A DNA stretch of 64,000 nucleotides from Eucommia ulmoides (lineage: Eukaryota; Streptophyta; Magnoliopsida; Garryales; Eucommiaceae): contig CM028325.1 of the NCBI GenBank assembly GCA_016647705.1, positions 32,840,474 through 32,904,473 on the forward strand, written 5' to 3'. Under the pieces are notes generated by a model that saw only the letters and a program-made list of their open reading frames with translations, did no database searches and was not told the DNA's origin. The translations under genes and the position numbers were made by a program. This document shows, piece by piece, positions 1-11,336 of this stretch (its first letter is position 1; each line of letters starts with the position of its first letter).

Positions 1-467
1 TGACGTCGTTCGCCGGAAAAAGTTTAGAGGCGTACGACAAAGGCCGTGGGGACGATGGGCGGCGGAGATCCGTGGCACCCCTGTTTCAGGGGGTGATTCC
101 ACCCCCTGTTTCAGGGGAGAGGGAATAAGGAAGAGGGAGAGGGAGAGGGAGGTGGCGGGAGAGAGAGAGAAGAAGGGGAGGAAGAGAGAGATATTTAAAA
201 AAAATAAAAAATTAATTAAAAATAATTAAAAAATTTAAAAAACATAAAAAGACTATTTTGCTTCTGAGATTCTATTAGTTTTAATAGAATCTCTAACGGA
301 GGGACCATTTAGAAACGTTATGATACGTAGAGGGTTTGAAATGAAACGTTTAAACTTAGAAATGTGTTAATAGTTAAAAGATCTAAATTGTACTTTTCTC
401 TAGAATAAATTTTCAGTTCTCCAAAGGGAGAAATCACGTGGCGGCTCTGGAAAATCGGGTTGTTACA
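1..467 (+). mobile_element. Right part of a chromovirus-type LTR, cut by the window edge
   Basis: The stretch ends at 467 with the same kind of terminus as the LTRs at 615-2879 and 61097-62130: the shared words CTCCAAAGGGAGAAA and CACGTGGCGG, then GGGTTGTTACA. That pattern is typical of plant Ty3/gypsy chromovirus (Tekay-like) LTR ends. The left part is GA-rich (115-195) and then A/T-rich, and does not resemble the middle of the LTR at 615. No PBS follows the end; instead 468-614 looks like the 3' end of an internal region. The junction is therefore rearranged, or this is a separate insertion. No gene is visible. Confidence 0.5.
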
Positions 468-614
468 GGTGGGTGACTCTCGATTATGAAATCCTACATA
501 GAAAACAATTGTTCTAGAATTGAGTGTGACTAGCATAATCATGCAGTGCAATTCTAAATTATTACCGTTTTGAACGAAATTTCGAAGACAAAATTTATTT
601 AAGGGGGGGTAGAA
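468..614 (+). mobile_element. 3' internal end and polypurine tract of a chromovirus-like element
   Basis: About 147 bp that match, in inverse orientation, the sequence next to the LTR at 62131-62300. Shared features are ACAATTGTTCTAGAATTGAG, a 'gatcatgc'-like word, then GAACGAAATTTCGA and TTTATTTAAGGGGGGGTAGAA. The last is a polypurine tract directly before the LTR start TGTTATACCCCG at 615. The whole coding part (gag-pol) is missing between this short piece and the LTR end at 467, so the element is a deletion derivative. Confidence 0.65.
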
Positions 615-981
615 TGTTATACCCCGAAAATTTATATTTTTTTAAAATATTATTTTATATAAGTTTAATATTTTTGGGATTGTTTTGCAAATTTATGGTA
701 AAAATAATTTTTGATAATTTTTGGAGTTTGAATATTAATTTTAAATTAATTTTAAAAATTTTAGGACTATTGTGCTTTTTAAAATATACTTTTAAGAGTT
801 TTGGAGTATAATTAATATTTTTTTTTTTTTAATTTTAAAGTGGACATTTATATAAATAATAAAAAGTAATATAAATATTAAAATGTGTTGTCTTCATGAA
901 ACGAAGACAACACAAAATAAAATTATATATATATATATATGCTTAACAAGACAAGTTTCATCGTGATGATGTTGATAATAA

Positions 982-1779
982 TGTTGGTGCATAAAACTGG
1001 TACACACCTCGAGTATGGTCCAGTCGGATGACAGGTGGGTCCTCTTGCTGAGGTGGAGTCGTCAGTTGAAAAGTCCTCGCGTGAGCTGTGCTGGGTCCTG
1101 GGAGGACTGACCTGCTATGTCTAGAGTCCTGCTCCTCAGGGAGTGTACCTGCAGAAGGCTCAAATCAGGGTTTGTCCCGGTGAAGCCCCTCCGGCGTGGT
1201 AATCAGTGCTCAGAGAGAAAAGATACAGAATATAGCAAGTAAACAATTGAACTCACACGTAATGTAAAGCATTCAAGCGTACCTCGGGTTTACATAGCCC
1301 CCGATATATATAGACGTTGGAGATGATTAGTCGGGTTTAAACACGGTTAAGTAGTCGAAACCATGTGTTTAGCCGATAATCCGAGGCGTTTAGGAGATAA
1401 TCGTTGGGCTTGGGCTTTTGGGCCCATTTGGCGAAGCCCGCAGGCCTTTGTCAGGCTTGCGGCGGTAAGATGGTAGAGGAGAGCGGAGATCCGTGGAGTC
1501 CTAGAGAAGAAACAATATGAAAAGGGAAGCCGGTCGAGGTGAACGGCTGAGTCCCTGAAAATGACTACCCAGGGCACGGCGCAGAGCTCAGAGCGACATG
1601 TCCCAGCAGGGCTCCTCCCTCTTCCTTGGATGCAAATGAGGTTCCAGGGAGGAGCCGTGGTCGGCATATGCTCCAATGTGGCGTTTGTGGATTTCGGAAT
1701 GCGTCCCTGTCACTACAACGACGGACACGTGGCTGAGTCCCAAGTGCTGACTTGGAGAAGCCCAAAAATACCCTCATCA
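982..1779 (-). mobile_element. Solo LTR of family A, minus orientation, with 5-bp target duplication
   Basis: 798 bp, beginning TGTTGGTGCATAAAACTGG and ending CCCTCATCA on the plus strand, so on the minus strand it reads TGATGAGGG ... CCAACA. It matches the family A LTRs at 6450-7246 and 10556-11341 along its length in reverse. It is flanked by the direct 5-bp duplication AATAA (977-981 and 1780-1784). No PBS or internal sequence is attached, so this is a solo LTR. An (AAT)n microsatellite follows directly at 1780-1845 and may have grown from the target site. Confidence 0.9.
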
Positions 1780-1800
1780 AATAATAATAATAATAACAAC

Positions 1801-1838
<38 letters not shown>

Positions 1839-1846
1839 CAACCATT
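1780..1846. repeat. (AAT)n microsatellite
   Basis: About 22 units of AAT/AAC directly next to the target-site duplication of the family A solo LTR. It produces a poly-Asn stretch in one frame, which is not a real protein. Confidence 0.9.
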
Positions 1847-2879
1847 CTGCTTCTCTCTCTCTCTATATATATATGCATGTAGAGATTAAAAAGAAAAAAA
1901 AAAAAAGTTATAGTTTACTAATACATGGAATGGTTTGGCGAGAAAATTATTTTGATTCCATTTCAGATTTATGCTCAGATTTCAGGTAGAATTTCTAACT
2001 CTTTTAATATATGTATTTAATTTTCCTATCGTGTGATTTATGTTATTATTGTGGTTGAATTTTAACGGTTAAATTTTATGAAATTTTTATGATTATGTGA
2101 AAATCATGCCAATATATTTTATTTGTCGTATTAATTAAATGCCTGTATTAGAGGGGTTGGAGTTCTACTGAGCGTTGGCTTACAACTTCACAGTTTTGAT
2201 TGTAGGGCCGGTGAGAGCGAAACGGTGTCGGGGATTACATAGAAAATTTTGTTTGTAATAATTGTAGTTAATATTTACCGTTAAAAAAAAACTGACGTGA
2301 TAAATTGAATTAATTATTGTTGTCGTATTGTAAAATTTAAATCGATAATTATAATTGTAACTGTAATTGTATAGTAAATTACAAATTTAAATGTTAGTAT
2401 TAAATTGACCGGCGCCAAGAATTTATTTGTGTATTTAAAAATAATGCGGTGACAAGAATTTCGGGTGAATTTCTAATTAAATTGTAATAATTGAATTTAT
2501 TATTAAAAATTGAATCAATCAATTCGATATTTGTGATTGTCGTCATTGTTTGTAAAATTTATCGGATTAACTAAGAATAAATTATTGGTTATTCGGTCGT
2601 ATTTAAATTATATTTATTATGTTTATTAGTTACCGTTATAAAATCGACAACTAAAATTATTGCCGCTGTTTGTAAAATCTGTGAATTCAATAATTATAAG
2701 TTTTGTCATCGCATTGTAAATTAAAATATTTTTATAAAACGAATTATTAATTACTCGTCGTCGTCGCATTATAAAAATTTACTAGATTGTCATAGAATAA
2801 ATTATCAATTGCTCGGTTTTAGTGTTAGTTCTCCAAAGAGAGAAATCGTGTGGCGGCCTTAAAAAACCAGATTGTTATA

Positions 2880-3698
2880 CCACCCCCTCTCCATACTCCA
2901 TGCTCCATGCTGAAACAAAAAAGATGGGGGAAAGCAACAGGGGGGGCAGATTTGCTCCCCTCATCCCCAAAAAAAAGAATAAGAAAAAAAAGGGGTTGCG
3001 CCCCACCTTGGGGACGCAGCCCCCAATAGGGCCAACTGGGCCTAAAAAAAGGGGCCATCTGGCCCTAGGGCGTTGGTTTGCCCAACTCCTAAATGGGCGC
3101 TGGTGTACTAGCGCCTAGCGCCCAACTTGGCGTTGGTACACCAGCACCCAGGGCTAGTTTGGCCTAGCGCCTATGGCGGCTGCCGGCAAGATCTCGGCCA
3201 ACTGCCGCGTGTATCCGGCACTCTTGGGGGGCACACCGCCTCGCCCTCCTGCCCGTTCGTTGCGCGCACTCCCCTAGGGCTTACCTAGATTTTCTCCGCG
3301 ATGAAGGCCAGTTCATGCTCAGGACTTGTTCACGTTGAACGTGTGTCGCCTTGAAAATCGAAAAAATTCAGAGCCACCCTGCCGTGCTACTTGACCCCCG
3401 GACCCCGGCCGTATGGGAGCTTATTTTAAATTAGCTCCCCAGAAAAAGTCAACTCTTGAAAAATTATCGTCTTGAAAATTGAAAAAATTTGGGATTGCCC
3501 TACCGTGTTACCTGACCCCGGACCCCAACCGTATGGAGGTCTATTTCGAATAAGTTTTTCAGGAAAAAACTAACTCTTGGAAAAATGTCGATCAGAGGTG
3601 TTTCTCACTCTTCGAAGTCTCCAAGACGCTCATTCCAGCCAGGAATTGATATCCCTGACCGCCTCGCTTCCCTCGCCGCCCAGGGCTAAGATGGCTAC
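2880..3698 (+). mobile_element. 3' internal part of a truncated family A element
   Basis: The stretch from about 3240 matches 9970-10555 of the complete family A element. It has 'cctgcccgttc', GAAGGCCAGT.CGTGCTCAGG and the repeat block starting GTCGCC.TGAAAATCGAAAAA. That repeat block occurs twice here (3345-3464 and 3465-3586) but three times in the complete copy. The left part (2880-3240) is G/C-rich with 'ggggcgc/tggcgctggt' words. The 5' part of the element is missing: it is cut off where the chromovirus-like LTR ends. Confidence 0.75.
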
Positions 3699-4559
3699 TG
3701 ATGAGGGTTTTTTTTGGGTTTCTCCGAGTCAGCACCCGGGCTCCAGCCCCGTGTCCACTATCGCCAACATCTTCATCACAGGCCTAACAAAGGCTCGTGT
3801 GCTTCGCCAAATGGTCCAAAAAGCCGAAGCCCAACAATTATCTCCTAAACGCTCGGGATTATCGGCTAAATACAGGATTTTGACTAATTAATCATGTTTA
3901 GGCCCGACTAATCATCTCAAACTCCTATATATATCGGGGGTTATGAAAGCCCGAGGTATGCTGGAATATGTTTTACATTACGTGGGAATTCATTTGTTTA
4001 CTTGCTGCATTACTGTACCTTTTATCTTTGAGTACTGATACCACGCCGGTGGGACTTCACCGGGACAAATCTCGGTCTAAGCCTTTTGTAGGTGAACGCG
4101 CCCCGATTTTCTAGAGAAAATAAAAAAATAATAGATATATGCTTGGCGCTGGTAAAATGAGAAGGGTTTTTAAAAACGTCGATTTTCTCATTAAAATATA
4201 CTTAAGCCTGTTTTAGAAAAAGAAGTCGCCACCTAGCATTGGATTTTAATAATGTGCTAGGTCACCATATTTTTTCTTTTTTGAAAACAATTTAAAAAAA
4301 TGGCTTAAGTAAAAATTTGACTCCTAAAATAACATGGTCTGACCAAAGATTCGTTTAAAAAGTTCGGGGGTCAGTTATGCTCGGGGAAGGTGTCAAGCAC
4401 CCCAAGACACCCGTCCAAAGACGGTACCTTATCCGATTAAGTCCAATTAAAATTTAAATCCGAATGTTTTTATTTTATTTTGAAATCATTTCCTTCTAAA
4501 AAAGAAAATCTTTTTGTATTTTTTTTTATATATTATCAAAGAATTTATACATTGAAGGG

Positions 4560-5205
4560 ATAATTCTCTTCTAAGCCATTCAAATAGAAGGCGGGAAAAT
4601 TCCTCCACGATTTGACAACAACATTAAATTTAACAAAAACATAAAATAAAAAAGAAACACACACCCATACACACACATTCACACACATCGAGGGAAGTAT
4701 TCTCCCTTCTAAACTTAAACCACTCCAATGGAAGGTCGGGAGTTTTCCACCTCATCTTGTCAGCACATTATATTTAACACATGTTAAAGAAACACACGCA
4801 CACACACACCCACACTCGCATGGATTAAGGGGAGTAATCTCCCTTCTAAACCTAAACCGCTCCAATGGAAGGTCAGGAGTTTTCCACCTCGTATTGTTAG
4901 CACACAAGTTAAAGAAACACACGTGCACACGTATACACACACACACACACATATACTTAAGTTAGTTCAATCTACATATCGAGGAGAGTAATCTCCTTCT
5001 AAACCTAAACCGCTCCAGTGGAAGGTTAGGAGTTTTCCACCTCCTATTGTTAGCACACAAGTTAAAGAAACACACGTGCACACGCATACACACACACACA
5101 CACATATACTTAAGTTAGTTCAATCTACATATCGAGGGGAGTAATCTCCTTCTAAACCTAAACCGCTCCAGTGGAAGGTTAGGAGTTTTCCATCTCGTTT
5201 TATAT
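4560..5205. repeat. Minisatellite, ~140-160 bp unit, about five copies
   Basis: Each unit has GGGAGTAATCTCC.TTCTAAACC, then CCGCTCCAGTGGAAGG and GGAGTTTTCCACCTC, then a (CA)n run with AAAGAAACACACGTGCACAC. Copies begin near 4556, 4688, 4828, 4979 and 5141. The last two are the most alike, suggesting recent expansion. It lies inside the Tat/Ogre-like solo LTR. Confidence 0.85.
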
Positions 5206-5562
5206 ACACATTAAGTAATTCACAAGTTTATATATATATAAAATCTAATTTAACAAAATAAAATTTTAGTATAATAACGACTTAATGCATAAATAAATTT
5301 ACAAAAGATAAAAGTTCATAACCTTAACTTAGAGATTTTCTTCCCTTTTTCCTTTCTCTTCTTCTCAAAAGAAATATATATATTTTTTCTCAAGAAAAAA
5401 AAATTCTCTCTCCAAACTTCTCTCCCACAAATTTCTCTCCAAAATAAAACTCTTCTAAAAAAAATTTCTCTCCAAAAAAAAAAAAAACCCCTCCCAAAAA
5501 TGAAAATGAGCCTTCTAGTTATAGATTTCGAAAAGGGTAAAATGGAAAAAAAAAATGCAGCT

Positions 5563-5755
5563 CACTATTCACGCGGAAATACTGTTCACGATCATGCGGT
5601 TACTGTTCACGATCACACGGTTACTGTTCACGATCATGCGGTACTATTCACGATCACGCGGTTACTGTTCTCGCATGCGGATACTATTCACGCGGTGTTA
5701 CTGTTCACGATCACTGTTCATGCATGTGGATACTATTCACGATCACTGTTCATAC
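5563..5755. repeat. ~21-bp tandem array, about nine copies
   Basis: Repeats of TACTGTTCACGATCAYGCGG with small variations inside the solo LTR. Open frames run across it because the unit has no stop in two frames. I see no sign that it codes for anything. Confidence 0.85.
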
Positions 5756-6122
5756 CTCCATTTGATTTGTCTTGCTTTGTTTCGTTTTTTCTGATTTTCT
5801 CCAAACAAACGATAATTAGTTTCTTTTCTTTTTCTTATTTTTTTGCATTTTTTGAAATAAAATAAAATAAAACAAAGTTAATTATAACAAAGTTAATTAT
5901 AAAATAAAGTATAAATTTTTTTTTAGGGGTGGTCAAAATGTCGTGTCTACAGCAGGTGTACTCCCTAAGGAGCAGGACTCTAGACATAGCATGTCAGTCC
6001 CCCTAGGACCCAACACATTTCACCCGAAGAATTTTCAACCGATAACTTCACCGCAGCAAGGGGACCCACTCGTCATTCGACTGGACCATACTTGAACTGT
6101 GTACCAGTTTTACGTACCAACA

Positions 6123-6449
6123 AGAGAGAATTTATTTTTAATCCTTATTATCAACTTAATTTTAATCTTTATTCATATTTTGGCTAATGTTAAATAAACA
6201 AAATTAAGAACGATCCATCATCGGGAATGGCCAAAAGTTCGACTATGGAAAAATGGTATAACCAGAAAAATTCTAAAATTCAAAGATCGGCTATGTTCAG
6301 AAAATGTGTTAAACATTATAAAACATCCGTTCGAAGATGGTATCTATGCCTAATAAAATTCTAATTAAACTAATTCAAATATTTTGATTTTGTACTTTAA
6401 AATTTCTTTCCAAATAAATAGAAATATATATATATATATATATATATAT
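6123..6449. other. Short spacer ending in an (AT)n tract
   Basis: AT-rich sequence with no gene. It ends in (AT)n at 6423-6449, the target into which the complete family A element inserted. Confidence 0.7.
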
Positions 6450-7318
6450 TGATGAGGGTATTTTTGGACACCTCTGAGTCAACACTTGGGACTCAGCTAC
6501 GTGTCAACCCTCGCAATGACAGGGACGAATTCTAGAATCCACAACGCCACGCTGGAGTATACACCGACTACGGCTCTTCCCTGGAATCTCATTTGTACCT
6601 AGGGAGGAGCGAGGAGCCCCGCAGGGAGGTGACGCTTTGAGCTCTGTGCCGTGCCATCGGCGATCAGTTTTAGGGACTTAGCCGTTCACCTCGACCGACT
6701 CCCCTTTTTACCTTGTTTTTTCTCTAGGACTCTAGGGATCTCCACTCTCCTCCACCAGCTCACTGCCGCAGGCCTAACAAAGGCCCGCGGGCTTCGCCAA
6801 ATGGACCCAAAAGCCCAAGCCCAATGATTATCTCCTAAACGTCCCAGATTATTGGCTAAACACAGGGTTTCGACTAATTAATCGTGTTTAGGCCCGACTA
6901 ATCATCTCCAACGCCTATATATATCAGGAGCTATGTAAGCCCGAGGTACACTTTAATGACTTACATTACACGCGAGTTCATTTGTTTGCTTACTATATTC
7001 TGTACATTTTCTCTCTATACACTGATTACTACGCCGGAGGGGCTTTATCGGGACAAACCTGGGTCTGAGCCTTCTGCAGGTACACTCCCTGAGGAGCAGG
7101 ACTCTGGACATAGCAGGTTAGTCCTCCCAGGACCCAGCACAGCTCATGCAAGTACTTTTCAACCGACGACTCTACCTCAGCAAGAGGACCCACCTGCCAT
7201 CTGACTGGACCATACTCGAGGTGTGTACCAGTTTTATGTACCAACAGTTTGGCGCCGTCTGTGGGAACTGAGCAAAAAGCCTTCCCCTAATCACTGTTCT
7301 TTGCTCAACTGAGTCTGG

Positions 7319-7621
7319 ATGATCACAAGGTCCGGTCGGATAAATCAGGTGGCGAGATCAACCTCTTGCGGTGGACAGCAATCAGGCGGTCAACCCTCTA
7401 GAAATGTGTTGAAAACTCCGAGGGCTTACTCCTCCGCTCTCACCAGCGAGGATGACTACTCCCAAGACTTGGCAGGATTGTCTACTCTACCACCTTGGGC
7501 TATGAGATGGACCTTGGGAGTCGTAGAGCCATCTCGGATAGATCCTCTTGAGCACCAGATATGTGAATTCAAGTCGTATGTACAGTTCCTCTTCGTGTGC
7601 CTACTGCTAACCCCCGTCTAG
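7319..7621 (+). CDS. Short gag-like leader ORF of family A element
   Basis: A 100-residue ORF starting 72 bp after the LTR end, beginning MITRSGRINQ, where gypsy elements usually start gag. Its Ser/Gly/Gln-rich start and PLEHQICEFKSYVQFL end recall the N-terminus of plant gypsy gag polyproteins, but no capsid or zinc-knuckle domain follows: a stop at 7619 ends it and the downstream frames are broken. It could be a leftover gag start used only for packaging, or plain decay. I do not recognise a defined domain. Confidence 0.35.
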   Translation: MITRSGRINQVARSTSCGGQQSGGQPSRNVLKTPRAYSSALTSEDDYSQDLAGLSTLPPWAMRWTLGVVEPSRIDPLEHQICEFKSYVQFLFVCLLLTPV

Positions 7622-8040
7622 GGAGGACCATCTTTCCAGACCGCAGGACCCGAGGAGTGACCCCAAGATCACAACGCTCATGTGGAATCTTTGAATGGGC
7701 TTGTGCTTGAGGGCTGCCATCCACCTTGCCATACTAGGGATACCTGACTAGAGAGGGCCCCCCGGCCATGTTAAGACCCCATTCTCCACGAAGACATGGT
7801 ATCAGGGACTAACTAGGGCTACCTTTAGGCTCAGCTTCCTAGCCACGAGGTTAGGTTCGACCTGAGGGCCCGTCATGGGCAGGACCAGGCGCCTACCCTC
7901 CACCCTCACGCCACTACGGCGTCCGAGCAGCGGCTAACTATGAGCATGCAACTTAAAGGCGGAGACGAGCAACCCTCTATCTTACCAGAGATGGAGATGA
8001 GTGCCCACCAGCCTGTCTCCTCAACGGTATTCCGACCTAA

Positions 8041-8580
8041 GTTGCATCCCGGCTCTTGGCATCGCGAGTGATTCTCCACGGTTACATTCTGACCCCCTGA
8101 GTCGTATCTTGACTCTCGGCATTGCGAGTGATTCTCCACGGTTACATTCCGACCCCCTGAGTCGCATCCTAACTCTCGGCGTCATGAGTGATTCTCTACG
8201 CTTATATTCTGACCCCCTGAGTTGTATCCCGATTCTCAGTGTCGCGAGTGATTCTCCACTGCTGCATTCCAACACCTTGAGTCGCATCCCGGCTCTCGGC
8301 GTCGCGAGTGATTCTCCACGGTTACATTCCGACCCCCTGAGTCACATCCCGACTCTCGGCTTTGCGAGTGATTCTCCACGGTTATATTCCGACCCCCTGA
8401 GTCGCATCCCGATTCTCGGCGTCGCGAGTGATTCTCCACGGCTGCATTCCGACCCCCTGAGTTGTATCTCGGCTCTCGGTGTCGCGAGTGGTTTTCTACG
8501 GCTGCATATTGACCCCCTGAGTTGTGTCCCAGCTCTCGGCATTGCGAATGATTCTCCTCAATGGTATTCCGAGCCCTTGA
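8041..8580. repeat. 60-bp minisatellite, nine full copies, in family A interior
   Basis: Nine head-to-tail units of exactly 60 bp, with degenerate part units on both sides (about 8020-8640). Each carries GCGAGTGATTCTCCACGG, then CATTCCGACCCCCTGAGT and CTCTCGG. As 60 is divisible by three, frames stay open across the whole array. The plus strand gives a 20-residue repeat around ASDSPRLHSDPLSRIP.LGV, and two minus-strand frames also stay open. No unit has gained or lost bases, which implies young expansion or homogenisation. Confidence 0.95.
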
Positions 8581-9666
8581 GTCGCGGATGATTCTCTGCC
8601 CAACATTCCGACTCTTGGCATTGCGAGTAACTCTCCACAAGCCTCAACCCGGCGCTCAGCGTCGAGGGTGACAACCAGACCCTCTCCGAAAGTCGATAGT
8701 CTGTACCTGGGGACAGACTAAGGTCATCTACCAAGGGCGCGACATTGATCGGGTCTGAGGGCCTGCAGCCAAGTACCTCTCCCTACTAGTCGACTATAAG
8801 TCCGACGTTCTAAAAGGGAAGTTGCTCCTGCACGAACTAACCTGAAAGGGTTCTTAAATGAGCCTGACTACGGAGAACTCCCCGATGACCGGCCACAGGG
8901 GTCCAACCACCGCGTTACGCCCCTGCAGACTGAGAGGACCAGGCAACCCGGGAAACCCTCCTCTTAAGTCCATGACATGATTTCCTTGTAATCAGCTCGT
9001 GTCCTGGACTGGGGGGCTAGTGGTCCATGGCCCTGGGCAGAGACGAGAAATTTATTTGGCAGAGACGGTAACAAATTTCAATAAAATTTTTAAATTTTTT
9101 GCAACTCTGAAAACAAGATCGAGCAGAAATCGACTTGGCAAAAAACATCGGGAGAAAGGAGTCGACTTTGAAGTACCCTGTCTATACCGCTCAAAAGCTT
9201 AAATGCTCGCGTGTAGAAAAACAGGAGTAAGCGAAAAAGAGTCTACAAAATCCTAAGTCCTAAAAAAGTGACGGTCCGAGCTTAATCCTCTTCGCCCTCG
9301 TTGTGAGGGGCGTCCGTACGAGGGGAAGTGGATTTCATCTCACCCTCCTCGGGGGGCCCTCGTCAGCACTGTTCGCCTCGGCATCCTTGTGCATGCCACT
9401 ATATTGAGGTTCAGCCTCAGTGCTTCGTCACCGGAACTACCAAGTGCGACGGACACCGCCCTGCCATGTCACTCCTAGCTGACAGGGTCCAGTAACGACC
9501 TTCTCCAAGAACGTAGTCCAGGAGTGTCATCCAGAAATTTCACCACATCTCCTCGGCCCGGCGTCGTCTAATCCGGCTCCCTCCTGTCCTACTGTGCTGC
9601 CTCAGGCCGGCTAGGCGCAGATGAGAGTCTATCATAAATTCTCTCCCTCAAAAGAATCTGAGTAAA

Positions 9667-9667
9667 A

Positions 9668-9720
<53 letters not shown>

Positions 9721-9735
9721 ATAATAATAATAATA
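9667..9735. repeat. (AAT)n microsatellite in family A interior
   Basis: About 23 AAT units followed by a G/C-rich, partly palindromic 'gggctgccccctcccccctc' stretch, all non-coding element filler. Confidence 0.9.
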
Positions 9736-10072
9736 AAAAATTAAATATATAATAAGGGGGAGGGGCGCTGCCCCCTCCCCCCTCATACCAGTCCCACTTG
9801 GGGCTAGCATGCTGGCCCCTAGTGGGGCGCTGGTCCCTTGGGGCCAGCAGCTGGCCGCAGGGCCAGCGTGAGGGGGGAAGGGGGCTGCCCCCTCCCCCCT
9901 CCTTTTGTTTCATTTTAATTTAGGGGGCAATTTTGCCCCCTTAAATTTTAAGTGGGAGGCACAACCCCTCGCATTCCTGCCCGTTCACGGTGCGTACTGT
10001 CTTGGGGCTTGCATTATTTTTTTCCACAGTGAAGGCCAGTCCGTGCTCAGGGCCTGTTCACGGTGAATGTGT

Positions 10073-10442
10073 GTCGCCCTGAAAATCGAAAAAATTCGGG
10101 GCCGCCCTGCCGTGCTACTTGACCCCGGACCTCGGCCATATGGAAGCGTATTTCAAATTAATTCCCATAAAAAAGTTTAACTCTTGAAAAATTGTCGCCG
10201 TGAAAATAAAAAAAAATTCGGGGTCGCCCTGCCATGCTACCTGACCCCGGACCTCGGCCGTAGGGGAGCGTATTTCAAATTAGCTCCTCTAAAAAACTTC
10301 AACTCCTGAAAAATTGTCGTCCTGAAAATCGAAGAAATTCGGGACTGCCCTGCCGTGCTACCTGACCCCGGACCCCGGACCCCGACCGTATAGAGGCCTA
10401 TTTCGAATAAGCTTCTCAAGAAAAAACTAACTCTTTAAAAAG
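10073..10442. repeat. ~122-bp tandem triplicate before the family A 3' LTR
   Basis: Copies at 10073-10193, 10194-10315 and 10316-10442, each starting GTCG.C.TGAAAAT and carrying 'gccctgccgtgctacctgac' and 'cggaccycggccgta'. The truncated family A copy at 3345-3586 has two copies, so unit number varies between insertions. Confidence 0.9.
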
Positions 10443-11336
10443 TGTCGATCAAAGATATTTCTCGCGCTTCGAAGTCTCCATGATGGTCGTTTCAGCCAGG
10501 AATTGATATTCCTGACCGCCTCGCTCCCCTCGCCGCACAAGGCTAGGGGGGCAACTGATGAGGGTATTTTTGGACACATCTGAGTCAGCACTTGGGACTC
10601 AGCCACGTGTCAACCCTCGCAATGACAAGGACGAATTCTAGAATCCACAACGCCACGCTAGAGTATACACCGACTACGGCTCTTCCCTGGAATTTCATTT
10701 GTACCTAGGGAGGAGCGAGGAGCCCCGCAGGGACGTGCCGCTTTGAGTTCTGTGCCGTGCCATCGGCGATCAGTTTCAGGGACTTAGCCGTTCACCTCGA
10801 CCGACTCCCCTTTTCACCTTGTTTTTTCTCTAAGACTTTACGGATCTCCACTCTCCTCCACCAGCTCACTGCCGCAGGCCTGCGGGCTTCGCCAAATGGG
10901 CCCAAAAGCCCAAGCCCAACGATTATCTCCTAAACGTCCCAGATTATTGGCTAAACACGGGGTTTCGACTAATTAATCGTGTTTAGGCCCGACTAATCAT
11001 CTCCGACGCCTATATATATCGGGGGCTATGTAAGCCCGATGTACGCTTTAATGACATACATTACACGCGAGTTCATTTGATTGCTTACTATATTCTGTAC
11101 ATTTTCTCTCTGTACACTGATTACTACGCCGGAGGGGTTTTACCGGGACAAACCTGGGTCTGAGCCTTTTGCAGGTACACTCCCTGAGGAGCAGGACTAT
11201 GGACATAGCAGGTTAATCATTCCAGGACCCAGCACAGCTCACGCGAGTACTTTTCAACCGACGACTCTACCTCAACAAGATAACCCACCTGCCATCCGAC
11301 TGGATCATATTCGAGGTGTGTACCAGTTTTATGCAC

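Larger units (their letters stand above)
615..2879 (+). mobile_element. Chromovirus-like 3' LTR, interrupted by a family A solo LTR
   Basis: Starts TGTTATACCCCGAAAATTTA right after a polypurine tract and ends near 2879 after GAAATCGTGTGGCGGCC and TTGTTATA. Both ends match, in reverse, the LTR at 61097-62130. The family A LTR at 982-1779 is inserted in it. Removing that insertion leaves about 1.47 kb. A short phrase about a third in (GAGCGTTGGCTTACAACTT, then a run ending GTAGGGCCGGTGAGAGCG) also recurs in the 61.4 kb LTR. The right boundary is soft because the last bases have mutated. Confidence 0.65.
4093..5951 (-). mobile_element. Solo LTR of a Tat/Ogre-like Ty3/gypsy element, nested in a family A LTR
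   Basis: 1859 bp. On the minus strand it begins TGTAGACACGACATTTTGAC, which resembles the start of Tat/Ogre LTRs, and ends GGGGCGCGTTCA. Inside, at 4205-4430, are words typical of that lineage: AAGTCGCCACCTAGCATT, GGGGAAGGTGTCAAGCACCC and CCGTCCAAAGACGGTACC. The flanks GTAGG (4088-4092) and GCAGG (5952-5956) look like a 5-bp target duplication with one change; the undisturbed family A copies read GCAGG there. The LTR carries two tandem arrays, listed separately. Confidence 0.8.
3699..6122 (+). mobile_element. Family A 3' LTR split by a Tat/Ogre-like solo LTR
   Basis: The LTR starts TGATGAGGG at 3699 and ends GTACCAACA at 6122, like the other copies. It is shortened just after its start, running from 'ctccagccccgtgtcc' soon into the GGCCTAACAAAGGC region, so it lacks some 200 bp seen in the copies at 6450 and 10556. 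It is interrupted at 4093-5951 by another LTR. Together with 2880-3698 this is the 3' end of a family A element. Confidence 0.8.

Noticed and set aside
1561-1989. 142-residue ORF with a poly-Asn run
   Set aside because: It crosses the end of a solo LTR and an (AAT)n microsatellite; it cannot be a gene.
4752-4952. Cys/Val-rich minus-strand ORF
   Set aside because: Created by (CA)n runs of the minisatellite in the solo LTR.
8001-8591. 196-residue repeat protein, or a CRISPR-like array
   Set aside because: The units are contiguous 60-bp repeats without spacers inside a plant retroelement. The frame is open because 60 is a multiple of three, so coding is not shown.
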